A stretch of 37,969 bases of DNA, from assembly GCF_900141705.1 (NCBI RefSeq), contig NZ_FQYM01000026.1:1-37969 (forward strand), given 5' to 3'. The notes beneath the pieces are model-generated. The model saw only the letters and a list, made by a program, of their open reading frames with translations. It had not been told where the DNA came from and did not search any database. Position 1 is the first letter of the stretch, and the number at the start of each line of letters is the position of its first letter. Below, one piece after another: positions 8,315 to 17,055 of the stretch. Origin of the DNA: Fibrobacter sp. UWP2 (GTDB taxonomy: Bacteria > Fibrobacterota > Fibrobacteria > Fibrobacterales > Fibrobacteraceae). Both the position numbers and the translations under genes were made by a program.

Positions 8315-9772
8315 ATGGCTGAGGGCAGTTTAAAAAACAAAGTCATCGGAGGCATGGCCTGGACTGGCATCGAGAAGATTGTCAACAAGGCCGTCAATTT
8401 TTTGATTGGCATCGCCCTCGCCCGTATGCTCGCCCCGACCGACTACGGCGTCATCGGCATGCTCGCCATCTTTATCGCCGTGGCGAACACCTTCACCGAT
8501 AGTGGGCTCTCGAACGCGCTCATCCAAAAGCAGGACCGCACCGAAAAAGACTTTTGCACCATCTTTTACTTCAACATTGTCGTAGCCATCGGCTTCTACC
8601 TCGCCCTCTTTTTTGCGTCGCCCTACATTGCCCAGTTCTACAACATGCCCATCTTGGAAGACGTCACCAAAGTGGTCGCCCTCTCCCTTATCATTACCGG
8701 CTTTACCGCGGTCCAGCGCACCCGCCTCACCATTGACCTGCGGTTCCAAACACAGGCCCTCATTTCGGTCATCAGCCTGCTTGTGACGGGCGCCGTGGGC
8801 CTGATCCTCGCCTACCTGGGCTTTGGCGTGTGGGCGCTCGTGTTCCAGGCGCTGGCAGGGCAGCTGATTTCCTCGATTTGCATTTGGTACTGCTCCCGTT
8901 GGATGCCCAAGCTCATTTTTTCAAAGACCTCGTTTAAGCAGCTCTTTGGATTCGGTTCAAAGCTCCTTTGCTCAAGCCTCATCAACACCATTTACGGGAA
9001 CCTCTACACCCTGGTCATAGGCAAGGCGTTCTCCCCCGCCGACGTGGGCTTTTACAACAAGGGCAACGAATACGCGCTGCTCCCCACGCAAGCCATGCAA
9101 GACATGACCCTCAAGGTCAACTACCCCATTTTGGCCAAGATGCAGGACGACAACGAGCGCCTGCTGCGCGCCTACCGCAAGTTGCTGCGCACGCCCCTCT
9201 TTTTGCTCTACCCCGTCCTCACCGTGATCGCCGTGACCGCAGAGCCGCTCATCGAGGTGATGATTGGCCCCAAGTGGCTTCCCTGCGTCCCCATACTGCA
9301 GGTGCTGTGCTTTGGCTACATGTTCTCCCCGCTCACGCACATCAACCTGAACCTGCTCTATGTGAAGGGCCGCACCGACCTGGTCCTTAAACTGGAACTC
9401 ATCAAAAAGCCCATCGGCTTCGCCATCCTGTTCGCGACACTCCCCTTCGGGATTTACGCCATGGTCATCGGAAAGGCCGCCTACGAGTTCATCGCCTTCT
9501 CGTTCAACTGCTACTACACCGGGAAGATTCTAAACTACGGCGAAATCAAGCAACTCAGGGTGCTCATCCCTGTATTCGTCCAAATTGCCGTCATGGGTGT
9601 CGTCACGCATTTCGCCATGATACCTTTTGACGGGAGCGTCGCCAAGGTGGCCGTGGGCATCGTCACCGCCGCGGTCGTGTATTTCGGGATCGCCGCCATC
9701 GTCAAGGACGAGAGCTTCATGGACTTCAAAGAGATCATTCTCTCGAAAATACGTCCATCGCGCGCTCAATGA
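8315..9772 (+). CDS. Wzx-type polysaccharide flippase (first of two)
   Basis: A 485-residue integral membrane protein of the MOP/PST oligosaccharide flippase family. It is predicted to have about 12-14 transmembrane segments and to move lipid-linked repeat units across the inner membrane. The N-terminal segment with IGIALARMLAPTDYGVIGML is typical of the family. The protein is clearly related to the second flippase at 22476: both share the ARxLxPxDYGxIGxLAIF block and a FGVW segment near residue 170. It belongs to the GT2-LicD-Wzx run on the plus strand. Its last 38 bp overlap the 3' end of the convergent glf gene. Confidence 0.9.
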   Translation: MAEGSLKNKVIGGMAWTGIEKIVNKAVNFLIGIALARMLAPTDYGVIGMLAIFIAVANTFTDSGLSNALIQKQDRTEKDFCTIFYFNIVVAIGFYLALFFASPYIAQFYNMPILEDVTKVVALSLIITGFTAVQRTRLTIDLRFQTQALISVISLLVTGAVGLILAYLGFGVWALVFQALAGQLISSICIWYCSRWMPKLIFSKTSFKQLFGFGSKLLCSSLINTIYGNLYTLVIGKAFSPADVGFYNKGNEYALLPTQAMQDMTLKVNYPILAKMQDDNERLLRAYRKLLRTPLFLLYPVLTVIAVTAEPLIEVMIGPKWLPCVPILQVLCFGYMFSPLTHINLNLLYVKGRTDLVLKLELIKKPIGFAILFATLPFGIYAMVIGKAAYEFIAFSFNCYYTGKILNYGEIKQLRVLIPVFVQIAVMGVVTHFAMIPFDGSVAKVAVGIVTAAVVYFGIAAIVKDESFMDFKEIILSKIRPSRAQ

Positions 9773-10826
9773 CATCGTCCATGTCGTAGTACTTGTACTC
9801 GGCCAGACGGCCGCCAAAAATGACGTTCGGCAGCTGTTTTGACAAGGCAACGTACTCCTGATACAAGCGACTGTTTTTCTCGTCGTTCACCGTGTAAAAA
9901 CGTTCCTTGCCAGGTTCCCACGTCATTGGATACTCGCGGGTGATCACCGTCTTGGGCTGTTCCCCGAATTCAAAATGCTTGTGCTCGATGATGCGGGTGT
10001 AGGGAACAGACGCATCGATATAGTTCACCACGGCGTTGCCCTGGAAGTTCGTGCAATCCAGGAGCTCGGTTTCAAAGCGAAGCGAACGGTATTCCAAAGT
10101 TCCAAGCCGGAAACTAAAGAACTCGTCTATGGGGCCCGTGTACACGATTTTTTTTGCCAACGATTCCAGCTCGGAACGGCACTTCAAGAAGTCCATGTCC
10201 AGGCGGACCTCAATCCCCTCGAGCATCGCCTTGACCAACCCGGTGTAGCCGCCCACAGGGATTCCCTGGAACAAGTCGTTAAAATAATTGTTGTCGAAGG
10301 TGAACCGTACCGGCAAACGTTTGATGACCGAAGTGGGCAACTCTGTGCACTTGCGCCCCCACTGTTTTTCGGTGTATTCCTTGATCAGGGCCTCGTACAC
10401 GTCGCGCCCCACAAGGCTTAGAGCCTGCTCCTCCAGGTTGCGAGGTTCCGTGACTCCCGACGCCGCGCGCTGTTCCTCGATTTTTGCCATGGCCTCCGCA
10501 GGCGTTTTTACGCCCCAAAGCTGGTAAAAGGTGTTCATGTTGAACGGCAGGTTGAACAACCGCCCCCGGGAAAGGGCTACCGGCGAATTGGTGTAGCGGT
10601 TGAACGGGACAAACGAGTTGACAAAATTCCATACCCGAGCGTTGGACGTGTGGAAAATGTGGGCGCCGTACTTATGAACGTCAATGCCCTCGACGTTCTC
10701 CGTATAGCAGTTCCCCGCCACATGCGGGCGCTTTTCGACGACCATGACGCTTTTGCCCGCTTTTTTTGCCAAATGGGCGAAAGTCGCGCCAAAAAGTCCT
10801 GAACCTACGACCAAGTAATCCAACAT
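9735..10826 (-). CDS. glf: UDP-galactopyranose mutase
   Basis: A 363-residue FAD enzyme that interconverts UDP-galactopyranose and UDP-galactofuranose, implying galactofuranose in the exported glycan. The N-terminal Rossmann motif (YLVVGSGLFGATFA) is followed by the family segments EKRPHVAGNCY and KYGAHIFHTSN, and by YTEKQWG further in. I chose the ATG at 10826, which gives the usual MLDYLVVGSG start; the longer reading adds ten unlikely residues. The gene is antisense to its neighbours: convergent with wzx, with a 38-bp overlap, and divergent from the cytidylyltransferase fusion with a 47-bp gap. This suggests it was inserted or inverted in the cluster. No terminal repeats mark the change. 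Confidence 0.94.
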   Translation of the reverse strand: MLDYLVVGSGLFGATFAHLAKKAGKSVMVVEKRPHVAGNCYTENVEGIDVHKYGAHIFHTSNARVWNFVNSFVPFNRYTNSPVALSRGRLFNLPFNMNTFYQLWGVKTPAEAMAKIEEQRAASGVTEPRNLEEQALSLVGRDVYEALIKEYTEKQWGRKCTELPTSVIKRLPVRFTFDNNYFNDLFQGIPVGGYTGLVKAMLEGIEVRLDMDFLKCRSELESLAKKIVYTGPIDEFFSFRLGTLEYRSLRFETELLDCTNFQGNAVVNYIDASVPYTRIIEHKHFEFGEQPKTVITREYPMTWEPGKERFYTVNDEKNSRLYQEYVALSKQLPNVIFGGRLAEYKYYDMDDVIERAMDVFSRE

Positions 10827-10873
10827 GACCGAAATATAACTATTTTGCAAATACACACGGAGTTTTACACTTT

Positions 10874-12694
10874 ATGCAAGCTATTATTCTCGCCGCCGGA
10901 ATGGGAAAGCGACTTGGTGAATACACCAAGGAGAACACGAAGTGCATGGTTCCCGTAAACGGCGTGCCACTGATTGACCGCACCCTGCGTCAACTGGGCG
11001 AACTCAATCTCAACCGGATTGTCGTTGTCACCGGGTACGAAGGCCAGAAACTGAAGGATTACATCGAATCGCACCACAAGGGCACCAAAATCGAATACGT
11101 AAACAACCCGATTTACGACAAGACGAACAACATCTTCTCGCTGGCTCTCGCCAAGGACAAGCTCGCGGAAGACGATTCCCTGCTCATCGAATCGGACCTC
11201 ATTTTCGAAGACGGAATCTTCGAGACCCTCGCAAAGCACCCGTTCCCGAACCTCGCACTCGTTGCCAAGTACGAAAGCTGGATGGACGGGACCATGGTGA
11301 AAATCGACGGCGAAAACAACATCGTGAACTTTATCACCAAGGACGCGTTCAACTACAAGGAATCCGGCCAGTACTACAAGACCGCGAACACTTACAAGTT
11401 CAGCAGGGAATTCGCCGCCAGCAAGTACGTACCGTTCCTCGAAGCCTACTGCAAGGCGGTCGGCAACAACGAATACTACGAAAACGTATTGCGCGTCATC
11501 ACCTTCCTCGACAGTCACGACCTGAAGGCTCTCTCCATCACCGGGAAAAAGTGGTACGAAATCGACGACAAGCAAGATTTGGATATCGCGGAAGCGCTGT
11601 TCGCCGAAGAGAAGGACGTCATCCGCAAGTACTACGGGCGCTACGGAGGATTCTGGCGTTTCCCGGGAATGCTTGATTACTGCTACCTCGTGAACCCGTA
11701 TTTCGGCGAGTCAAAAATCATCGACGAAATGGAAGCGAACTTCCGCACGCTCGCCGGCCAGTATCCATCGGGAATGAAGGTGAATACACTGCTCGCGAGC
11801 AAGTGCTGGGGAATCCGCGAAGACTGGATTCTTCCCGGAAACGGTGCGGCGGAACTCATCAAGGCACTGATGGAACAACTGCCCGGGACGCTCGGCATCA
11901 TCCGCCCGACATTCGAAGAATACCCCAATAGGCGCCGCCCGGAATCGCTCGTGACCTTCGTGCCGAAGAACAGCGACTACCGCTATACCGCAGACGACCT
12001 TATCGATTTCTTTAGCAAGAACCACGCCGACAGCGTCCTGCTCATCAACCCGGACAATCCCTCGGGCAACTTCATCCCATTCAACAATTTGCTACGGTTG
12101 GCCGATTGGGCCGAAAGCGCCGGGACAAGGCTCGTCGTCGACGAAAGTTTTGTCGACTTCAGCGCGGGCTACCGCGACAATACGCTCCTGCGCAACGACA
12201 TCCTGGAAAAATTCCCGCACCTGGTCGTCATGAAGAGCATCTCCAAGAGCTACGGCGTGCCGGGCATCCGCCTCGGCATCCTATGCAGTTCCGACGAAGA
12301 ACTCATACGCAATATCAAGAAAAGCGTGAGCATCTGGAACATCAACAGCTTCGCCGAATTCTTCATGCAGATTTACAACAAGTACGAGAAGGATTACCTG
12401 CGCGCCTGCGACAAATTCATCGCCACGCGAGACGAACTCGAAAAGGAACTCCGGCAGGTAAAGTTCCTGCGGGTCATGCCCTCGGAAGCGAACTATTTCC
12501 TCTGCGAAATCCTCCCGCCGTTCACGGCGAACGGGCTCGTGCTCGCCATGCTGAAGAAATACAACATCCTCATGCGCGACTGCAGCGACAAGAAGGGACT
12601 TGACGGCAAACAATACATGCGCATCGCCGTACGTAGCAAGGAAGACAACGCACGACTTATCAAGGCTTTGCAAACACTCGCAAAGGATTGCTAG
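10874..12694 (+). CDS. Cytidylyltransferase-aminotransferase fusion (PntC-AEPT type)
   Basis: A 606-residue bifunctional enzyme. Residues 1-240 are a LicC/PntC-like nucleotidyltransferase with the sugar-NTP-transferase motif LAAGMGKRLG (residues 6-15) and a conserved Lys in KCMVPVNG. Residues 260-606 are a fold-type I PLP aminotransferase with NPDNPSG at 392-398, Asp423 in VVDES, and the PLP lysine K458 in SISKSYGVPGIRLG. This order matches the fusion described in Treponema denticola. There 2-aminoethylphosphonate (AEP) transaminase and CTP:AEP cytidylyltransferase make CDP-AEP for surface decoration. The match is by architecture, not by search. No PEP mutase or phosphonopyruvate decarboxylase is in the window, so the substrate could be phosphonoacetaldehyde made elsewhere or a different aldehyde phosphate. 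An AGGAG-poor leader with CGGAG lies 12 nt before the ATG. An opine dehydrogenase follows after one base. Confidence 0.85.
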   Translation: MQAIILAAGMGKRLGEYTKENTKCMVPVNGVPLIDRTLRQLGELNLNRIVVVTGYEGQKLKDYIESHHKGTKIEYVNNPIYDKTNNIFSLALAKDKLAEDDSLLIESDLIFEDGIFETLAKHPFPNLALVAKYESWMDGTMVKIDGENNIVNFITKDAFNYKESGQYYKTANTYKFSREFAASKYVPFLEAYCKAVGNNEYYENVLRVITFLDSHDLKALSITGKKWYEIDDKQDLDIAEALFAEEKDVIRKYYGRYGGFWRFPGMLDYCYLVNPYFGESKIIDEMEANFRTLAGQYPSGMKVNTLLASKCWGIREDWILPGNGAAELIKALMEQLPGTLGIIRPTFEEYPNRRRPESLVTFVPKNSDYRYTADDLIDFFSKNHADSVLLINPDNPSGNFIPFNNLLRLADWAESAGTRLVVDESFVDFSAGYRDNTLLRNDILEKFPHLVVMKSISKSYGVPGIRLGILCSSDEELIRNIKKSVSIWNINSFAEFFMQIYNKYEKDYLRACDKFIATRDELEKELRQVKFLRVMPSEANYFLCEILPPFTANGLVLAMLKKYNILMRDCSDKKGLDGKQYMRIAVRSKEDNARLIKALQTLAKDC

Positions 12695-12695
12695 A

Positions 12696-13697
12696 ATGAA
12701 AAAAATTACAATCTGTGGCGGAGGATCCCTAGGGCATGTGTGCCTAGGATTCCTCTCTTCACATGATGATTATTCTGTAAACCTTCTAACAAATCACCCA
12801 GAAAAGTGGAACCGAAACATAACCGTCACAGACATTGACGGAAAACTATTCAAGGGAACGATTGAAAAGCTGTCATCAAACCCGCAAGACGTCATCCCAG
12901 GTGCAGATATCGTTCTTTTTTGTTTGCCCGGCTTTCTAATAAAGCAGACACTGGAAAAGGTCAAACCATTCTTGTCCCCAGACACGTTCGTCGGGAGCAT
13001 CGTCAGCAGTACAGGATTCTTTTTCTTCGCCCACGAAGTCTTGGGAGCAAAGGCAAAAGTTTTCGGATTCCAGAGGGTCCCCTTCATTGCCCGTGTTGTA
13101 GAGTATGGTTCAAAAGCCAATTTGTTAGGTTATAAGGCGTCTCTGAACATTGCGGTGGAAAATGCCGATAATACGGAAGACTTCAGGCAGTTCATCGAAA
13201 AGGCATTCAACACTCCCGTCAATCTGCTCCAAAGCTTTTACGAGGCCTGTCTCACAAACAGCAACCCCATTTTGCATACGGGCCGCCTGTACAGCATGTG
13301 GCACGAATGGAACGGCGTTCCCTACGACCATTGCATCCTATTCTACAAGGAATGGACAGAAGATGCCGCACAATGGCTAATCGACATGGATGCAGAATTC
13401 ATGCAGCTGCTCAGAAAGCTCCCCATGAACCCCAAAGCGGTCCCTCCGCTTTTGGAATACTACGAATCCTCGGATGCAAAATCGCTGGCCGCCAAATTGA
13501 GTTCCATCAAGGCCTTCGAAACCATCAAGGCACCGATGAAGGAGACTGGCAGCGGATGGGTTCCTGACTTCGAAAGCCGATATTTTACGGAAGATTTCCC
13601 GTTTGGGCTTCGCTTTATTGTTGAGTTGGCAAAGGAATATCGCGTAGAGACCCCCAAAATAGACATCGTCTACAACTGGGGAATGTCCAAGATTTGA
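12696..13697 (+). CDS. Octopine/nopaline dehydrogenase family protein
   Basis: A 333-residue NAD(P)-dependent enzyme. The N-terminal Rossmann motif is ICGGGSLGHV (residues 6-15). The C-terminal opine-dehydrogenase domain carries NPILHTGRLYS, with H194 as the probable catalytic His. Known members reductively join the amine of an amino acid to a 2-oxo acid. The ATG at 12696 follows the stop of the cytidylyltransferase-aminotransferase fusion by one base, so the two are very likely translated together. That link suggests the amine made or activated by the fusion, or an amino acid, is N-carboxyalkylated for attachment to the glycan. N-(1-carboxyethyl) substituents are known in some bacterial polysaccharides. 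The actual substrates cannot be read from the sequence. Confidence 0.83.
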   Translation: MKKITICGGGSLGHVCLGFLSSHDDYSVNLLTNHPEKWNRNITVTDIDGKLFKGTIEKLSSNPQDVIPGADIVLFCLPGFLIKQTLEKVKPFLSPDTFVGSIVSSTGFFFFAHEVLGAKAKVFGFQRVPFIARVVEYGSKANLLGYKASLNIAVENADNTEDFRQFIEKAFNTPVNLLQSFYEACLTNSNPILHTGRLYSMWHEWNGVPYDHCILFYKEWTEDAAQWLIDMDAEFMQLLRKLPMNPKAVPPLLEYYESSDAKSLAAKLSSIKAFETIKAPMKETGSGWVPDFESRYFTEDFPFGLRFIVELAKEYRVETPKIDIVYNWGMSKI

Positions 13698-13710
13698 GGA
13701 AATTGTTAAA

Positions 13711-13728
13711 TTAGCTCATATAAGCTAA
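13711..13728. promoter_or_regulatory. Short inverted repeat before the wzc-like gene
   Basis: TTAGCT (13711-13716) and AGCTAA (13723-13728) are inverted copies with a 6-nt spacer. They fill the 40-bp gap between the opine dehydrogenase and the wzc-like gene, 10 bp before its ATG. The stem is too short and lacks a T tract for a good terminator. An operator or an mRNA hairpin near the ribosome site is possible. Confidence 0.2.
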
Positions 13729-13737
13729 AGGTATATT

Positions 13738-15840
13738 ATGGCATCTGCAAAAAAAGAAGAAACCGACCTTTTTGACCTAGCGAAGGATTTGGTCAAAAAC
13801 TGGTACATAGTCTTACCCTGTTTAATTCTATCAGGGATTATTGGCGTCATTGTCGCCCTGTGGATTCGTCCAGTGTATCAAGTAGACGCCCTGCTGCAAA
13901 TCGAATCGAAAAGCAACAAGAGTATGGCCGGAGCCATGATGGGCGGCCTCGGAAGCCTGTTTGCCAGTTCCAGCCCCGCCGAAACAGAAATCGAACTCAT
14001 CAAGAGCCGACAGATTATCGGTGACGCCGTAGACAAGATGCACCTCCAGTACATCGCCACGCCAACGCTCAAGCTGCAGAGGCTTTTCCACAAAGAAGGC
14101 AGGATGGAGCTAGTCCAGCTAGAAATTCCTTGGGACAATCTTCCCGAAGAAGAACGGGGCAAGCCGTGGGTTGCCGTTGTTAAAGACAGCCTCACATTCA
14201 AATTACTTGACCACAATAAAAAATTGATTGTCGACAACTGCCATGCCGGAGAAACCTATAAAATTCCCTATGCAGGTGATACGGTAACTTTCAGCGTTTT
14301 AAGAATGAACGTAAAAAAAGGACAATTTTTCAATCTGTATAAGAAAAATCGTCTTGACGCCATTGACGCGTTTAAAAGTGCATTTGAAATTAAAGAAAAA
14401 GGCAAAAAGACAGGTATCCTTGAATTCACCTATCAGGACATTTACCCAGACCGAGCAACAGAAATCTTGAACGAAATTGCGGCGACGTACTTGCGGCAAA
14501 ACGTAGAACGCAGTAATGCGGAAGCCCAGAAAACTTTGGAATTCCTCGAAAAGCAGCTCCCCGAAGTCAAGTCGCAAATGGACAGCGCCATGTTGAGGTT
14601 CAACAACTACCGCAACCGCGTAGGCTCTGTCGACATCAATGCCGAAACACGCCTCGTCTTGGAAAAGCGCACCAAACTGCAGCAAGACCTCCTAGTGCTT
14701 CAGCAAAAGAAACAAGACGCCATTCGTCTGTTCCAACCGGAGCATCCCACCATCAAGACGTACGAAGAGCAAGAAAACGCCTTGAAGCGCGAGCTTGCTT
14801 CCAATACTAGCGAATCCAAAAAGTTGCCAGCAACTCAGCAAGAAGTCTTAAAACTCAGCAACGAAGTCGAATTGACGAAAGTCATGTACACGACCATGCT
14901 CAACAACATCCAGCAGTTGAAATTGGTTTCCGCCGGCGAAGTCGGCTCCGTGCGCATCATCGACTTTGCCGAACAGGTTTCCAGGCCAACTAAGCCAAAG
15001 AAAAAAATGATCGTTCTCATTGCGCTTTTCTTTGGATTGTTGCTTGGCGCCGCCATCGTCAGCATCAAGAGCAAGTTCAGCAACGGCGTACGTGACGCCC
15101 ACTTCATTGAACGCGAAACCGGCTACAGCGTCTATGCCAAGGTCCCGAAGGGCAATCCCAAGGGAACCAAGGGCACAAGGCCTCTTGCCGTGGTCGAGCC
15201 AGACGATGTCGCCGTGGAATCCCTCCGCGCTCTGCGAAGCTCTCTCGAATTCAGCATGGACGAAGGCTGCCGCCCCGTCATTGGCATCAGCGGCCTTATC
15301 CCCAGCGTTGGAAAAAGCTTTATTTCTGTCAACTTGGCCGCATTATTTGCCGGTCTCGGCAAGAAAGTCTTGCTCATTGACGCAGACCTTCGCAAGGGCC
15401 GCTTGCACAAGGAATTTGGCCTCAAGCGTGGCAACGGACTATCACAATACTTGCTCCACGAAACAACGCTTGAAGACGTCATTCACAGTACCGAAGTCGA
15501 GAACCTCTTTGTCATCCCTTGCGGACATGTTCCTAGCAACCCGTCCGAAATTCTGGGATCCAAGCACTACTCCGACATGATTGACGAATTGGAAAAGCAC
15601 TACGACTTGATTATTGTCGACACACCGCCAATCATGTTGGTCACCGACGCCGCACTCGCTTGCCGCCAGGCTTCTCAGATCGTGATGGTCATTGAATACA
15701 ACAAGCACAGCATTGAAGCAATCCAGGATGGCATGGCCCAATTGCTCAAGGGCAATACCAATGCTCACGCCAGCTTTGTTATCAACAAGTACCAGCATAG
15801 CCATTCCGATGGATTCGGATACAAGTATGGCAAATATTAG
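13738..15840 (+). CDS. wzc: Wzc-like chain-length determinant and BY-type tyrosine kinase
   Basis: A 700-residue inner-membrane polysaccharide co-polymerase that sets chain length and couples polymerisation to export. The Wzz domain begins at the N-terminus with TM1 at about residues 22-43. A periplasmic region with coiled coils spans about 250-400, and TM2 is at about 423-443. The cytoplasmic kinase carries EsLRaLR at 494-500, Walker A GLIPSVGKS at 519-527, Walker A' VLLIDADLRKG at 544-554, and Walker B LIIVDTPP at 624-631. The C-terminal Tyr cluster is short (GYKYGKY, three Tyr), fewer than in enterobacterial Wzc. No Wza-type porin or Wzb-type phosphatase lies in the window. A CotH gene starts 3 bp after its stop. 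Confidence 0.93.
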   Translation: MASAKKEETDLFDLAKDLVKNWYIVLPCLILSGIIGVIVALWIRPVYQVDALLQIESKSNKSMAGAMMGGLGSLFASSSPAETEIELIKSRQIIGDAVDKMHLQYIATPTLKLQRLFHKEGRMELVQLEIPWDNLPEEERGKPWVAVVKDSLTFKLLDHNKKLIVDNCHAGETYKIPYAGDTVTFSVLRMNVKKGQFFNLYKKNRLDAIDAFKSAFEIKEKGKKTGILEFTYQDIYPDRATEILNEIAATYLRQNVERSNAEAQKTLEFLEKQLPEVKSQMDSAMLRFNNYRNRVGSVDINAETRLVLEKRTKLQQDLLVLQQKKQDAIRLFQPEHPTIKTYEEQENALKRELASNTSESKKLPATQQEVLKLSNEVELTKVMYTTMLNNIQQLKLVSAGEVGSVRIIDFAEQVSRPTKPKKKMIVLIALFFGLLLGAAIVSIKSKFSNGVRDAHFIERETGYSVYAKVPKGNPKGTKGTRPLAVVEPDDVAVESLRALRSSLEFSMDEGCRPVIGISGLIPSVGKSFISVNLAALFAGLGKKVLLIDADLRKGRLHKEFGLKRGNGLSQYLLHETTLEDVIHSTEVENLFVIPCGHVPSNPSEILGSKHYSDMIDELEKHYDLIIVDTPPIMLVTDAALACRQASQIVMVIEYNKHSIEAIQDGMAQLLKGNTNAHASFVINKYQHSHSDGFGYKYGKY

Positions 15841-15843
15841 CCG

Positions 15844-17055
15844 TTGAAGCAAGCAAAAAAAATATTAGCCTTCTTTTTATTGGCTGCATGTTCGTGGGAC
15901 TCTTCTAACAGTCCTCAAGACTATTTACCTCTCAACGACAGCGAATACCCATTCGCTGGCGTTCCGCGCCTTGTTATAGAAACAGATGATTTCCGAGGCA
16001 TTCGCGACAAAGAAACGTTAATCAACGCGAAATTGCAAGTTTACGAGAAAGACGGGCCGAGCAGCGAAATCATGACTTTGACCGTAAGAGGCCGCGGAAA
16101 TTCGTCTTTTCGGATGTCCAAATACGGAATCAAGCTCGACTTTGACCAAAAACAGAGTTTGTTCGGAATGCCCAAAGGGACCGATTTCGCCCTGGTCGCT
16201 AATTTCATAGACAAAACCCATGTCAAAAACTATGTAACCTATCAGCTCGCCTCCATACTGGGGGACGACTATTCACCAAAGGCTCAATTTGTCGAGGTCT
16301 TTTTCAACCGCGAGTACATAGGACTATACCTTTTGGTTGAATCCGTAAAAGTCTCAAAAAACAGAGTCATTCTAAACAAAAATAAAAACAGCTATTTAGT
16401 TGAAAAGACAACATCCCATGATGGTAAGCCCTTCTTCGAAACAAAAAACGGAAATCTCTTTGAAATAAAGTATCCCAAAGCCCCCTCACAAGAATCCATA
16501 GACATCATTGTCGAGCACTTCAACAAATTTGAAGATGAAAAAAAAGATACTGTTCATTTTATTCCATCCAATTGGATTGACACCCTTGATTTTGCAAGGT
16601 ACTATTGGATTCAAGAATTTGCCAAGAATTTTGACGCAAGATTTCTTCGAAGCATCTTCGTCACATGGGAACAGGGAGACGTCCTAAAAATGGGCCCCGT
16701 TTGGGATTTTGATTTAGCCTATGGAATTTTCAGGACGGGGACAACAGAACATAAAGACTGGATCGTGCGCAACTTCGGATGGTATAAATGGCTTTGGAAA
16801 AACGATTCCTTTAAAAATAGCTGCCATAACTATTGGGCCAAGAACAAGCACATCTTCAAAAACGTTCCCGATTCCATAGAATCTGTTTCCCGACGGATAA
16901 GAAAAGCCGTCGAAAACGACAACAAGCGTTGGCCAACGCTCAATTTCACAGAAAACATGTATCACGACATCGCTTTCGAATCCTATGAAGATGCGGTAGA
17001 CTCACTAAAAAAATGGGTTTCAGAACGTTATTATTGGATTGACGGGAACCTGTAA
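15844..17055 (+). CDS. CotH-kinase-family lipoprotein
   Basis: A 403-residue predicted lipoprotein. It starts at TTG (15844), three bases after the wzc stop. No usable ATG would keep the lipobox LAAC with C16, so the TTG is well supported. CotH-type proteins are secreted atypical protein kinases. Seen here are the family segments LTVRGRGNSS, YGIKLDF, NFIDKTHVKNYVTYQLA, EYIGLYLLVE, and the metal-binding DFD in GPVWDFDLAYG. The position directly after wzc suggests a role at the cell surface during capsule assembly, perhaps phosphorylating a surface protein or glycan; this is inference. The gene is clearly more AT-rich than wzc, so it was probably acquired separately. An A8 tract lies in codons 4-7. 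Confidence 0.85.
   Translation: MKQAKKILAFFLLAACSWDSSNSPQDYLPLNDSEYPFAGVPRLVIETDDFRGIRDKETLINAKLQVYEKDGPSSEIMTLTVRGRGNSSFRMSKYGIKLDFDQKQSLFGMPKGTDFALVANFIDKTHVKNYVTYQLASILGDDYSPKAQFVEVFFNREYIGLYLLVESVKVSKNRVILNKNKNSYLVEKTTSHDGKPFFETKNGNLFEIKYPKAPSQESIDIIVEHFNKFEDEKKDTVHFIPSNWIDTLDFARYYWIQEFAKNFDARFLRSIFVTWEQGDVLKMGPVWDFDLAYGIFRTGTTEHKDWIVRNFGWYKWLWKNDSFKNSCHNYWAKNKHIFKNVPDSIESVSRRIRKAVENDNKRWPTLNFTENMYHDIAFESYEDAVDSLKKWVSERYYWIDGNL

Noticed and set aside
9735-10826. glf as cargo of a mobile element
   Set aside because: No transposase, terminal repeats or target-site duplication seen around it.
10874-12694. Reading the fusion as two separate genes (licC-like and hisC-like)
   Set aside because: The frame is continuous without stop or internal start signal, and a fusion of this type is known from phosphonate pathways.
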